Positions 5,865 through 6,234 of a stretch of DNA of 6,234 nt are shown piece after piece (position 1 is the stretch's first letter; each line of letters begins with the position of its first letter). The notes beneath the pieces were generated by a model. It was given only the letters and a program-made list of their open reading frames with translations, was not told the DNA's origin and did not search any database. The stretch comes from an uncultured Anaerotruncus sp. (GTDB lineage Bacteria > Bacillota > Clostridia > Oscillospirales > Ruminococcaceae). The DNA lies in the NCBI GenBank assembly GCA_910586875.1, contig CAJUJI010000159.1:1-6234 (forward strand), in the 5' to 3' direction. The translations under genes were made by a program, and so were the position numbers.

Positions 5865-6182
5865 GTGAACGACAGGAATAGTTTAGCACACAAGCTGGAA
5901 TTATAAATACCAGATCGTATTTGCGCCAAAGTATAGGAGAAAGATATTTTTAGGAAAAATATTAAGAGAATTATGTGGATGGAGGGGGTGACAATGATAG
6001 ATGCAGAAGTATGCCCAGATCATATGCATATGCTTGTAGAAATACCACTGAAAATGAGCGTGTCAAGCTTTATGGGGTTTCTCAAGGGAAAGAGCAGTTT
6101 AATGATTCATGAAAGACATGCGAATTTAAAGTATAAGTATGATAATCAATCTTTTTGGTGTAGGGAATATTATGCAGATTAA
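5865..6182 (+). pseudogene. tnpA: Broken IS200 transposase gene
   Basis: Remains of a Y1-type HUH transposase that would cut and rejoin single-stranded IS ends. Start GTG at 5865 follows AAGGAGG (5848-5854) by 10 bases. Three pieces join into one IS200-like protein. NSLAH is in the first frame (5865-5892). From 5893 the second frame reads SWNYKYQIVFAPKYRR and continues to GW. From 5985 the third frame reads GVTMIDAEVCPDHMHMLVE through VSSFMGFLKGKSS to FWCREYYAD. The HUH metal site is HMH at 6021-6029. The first shift fits loss of one CA from a CACACA run near 5889; the second fits loss of one base in AGGGGG at 5983-5988. A TAA at 6180 then stops the protein just before the expected TVG and catalytic YxxxQ helix. 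It cannot make active transposase. Confidence 0.85.
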
Positions 6183-6234
6183 ACTGTACCCAAGATTATG
6201 GACAGCAGGAAAATGGAGACCCAGGTTGGTGGAC
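6183..6234. other. Unassigned tail after the transposase remnant
   Basis: After TAA the bases ACTGTA could still encode the conserved Thr-Val of the transposase, but the following sequence gives no recognisable YxxxQ helix in any forward frame. It therefore appears to be unrelated DNA, or IS sequence rearranged by a deletion. Too little is present to identify it. Confidence 0.4.

Larger units (their letters stand above)
5730..6186 (+). mobile_element. Degenerate IS200-type insertion sequence, left part
   Basis: Remnant of an IS200/IS605-family element of the tnpA-only type. In order it has a left-end hairpin (5739-5757), a long hairpin covering the tnpA ribosome binding site (5795-5853), and a tnpA reading frame that is clearly homologous but broken. 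Recognisable transposase sequence stops near 6186, before the catalytic tyrosine region, so the right end is missing or lies beyond an unrelated insert. Outer borders are approximate: such elements have no terminal inverted repeats or target duplications to mark them, and I place the left one just after the gntR terminator by context only. Confidence 0.75.

Noticed and set aside
5973..6182. Reading the 69-codon frame from ATG 5973 as an intact small gene
   Set aside because: It is the third-frame part of the IS200 transposase: homologous sequence continues upstream in another frame, and the GGAGG-like bases nearby are part of the coding remnant.
1..6234. CRISPR arrays, tRNA or rRNA genes, defence or toxin-antitoxin genes
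   Set aside because: I saw no regularly spaced repeats, no tRNA-like cloverleaf and no proteins of such systems; the coding content is fully explained by transporter, enzyme, regulator and IS remnant.

Overview
The window looks like chromosomal DNA from a Gram-positive anaerobe of the Clostridia, probably a gut member of the Oscillospiraceae/Lachnospiraceae type. This rests on strong AAGGAG-type ribosome binding sites, a lipobox signal peptide, a clean sigma-A promoter, moderate base composition and a clostridial-style IS200 remnant. The genus cannot be fixed from this sequence.

Bases 191-4566 hold one rightward operon. It encodes a tripartite TRAP transporter (dctP-type lipoprotein binding protein, dctQ-type small permease, dctM-type large permease), followed by an enolase-superfamily acid-sugar dehydratase of the mandelate racemase/galactonate dehydratase group. 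The two permease genes abut (TGA then ATG). A GC-rich hairpin separates the binding protein gene from the permeases, and a terminator hairpin at 4589-4616 closes the operon. The simplest reading is uptake of a sugar acid (aldonate, aldarate or uronate-like) by the TRAP system and cytoplasmic dehydration to a 2-keto-3-deoxy acid. No kinase or aldolase for the next steps lies in the window.

Bases 4567-4899 are non-coding. They carry the operon terminator, a near-consensus promoter (TTGCAT, 17 bp, TATAAT) and a leader of about 217 nt with a terminator-like hairpin and a symmetrical operator candidate. The leader runs into a GntR-family regulator with an FCD ligand-binding domain (4900-5676), the likely local sugar-acid sensor. 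A strong hairpin at 5689-5726 ends that gene.

From about 5730 to about 6186 lies the decayed left two-thirds of an IS200-type insertion sequence. It keeps a left-end hairpin, a hairpin that hides the tnpA ribosome binding site, and a tnpA gene broken by two frameshifts and a premature stop. The last ~50 bases do not continue the transposase and were not identified.

The window is mainly a recognisable catabolic locus. The points most worth following up are the unassigned dehydratase, whose first metal ligand is Glu instead of Asp, the structured gntR leader, and the decay path of the IS200 copy.
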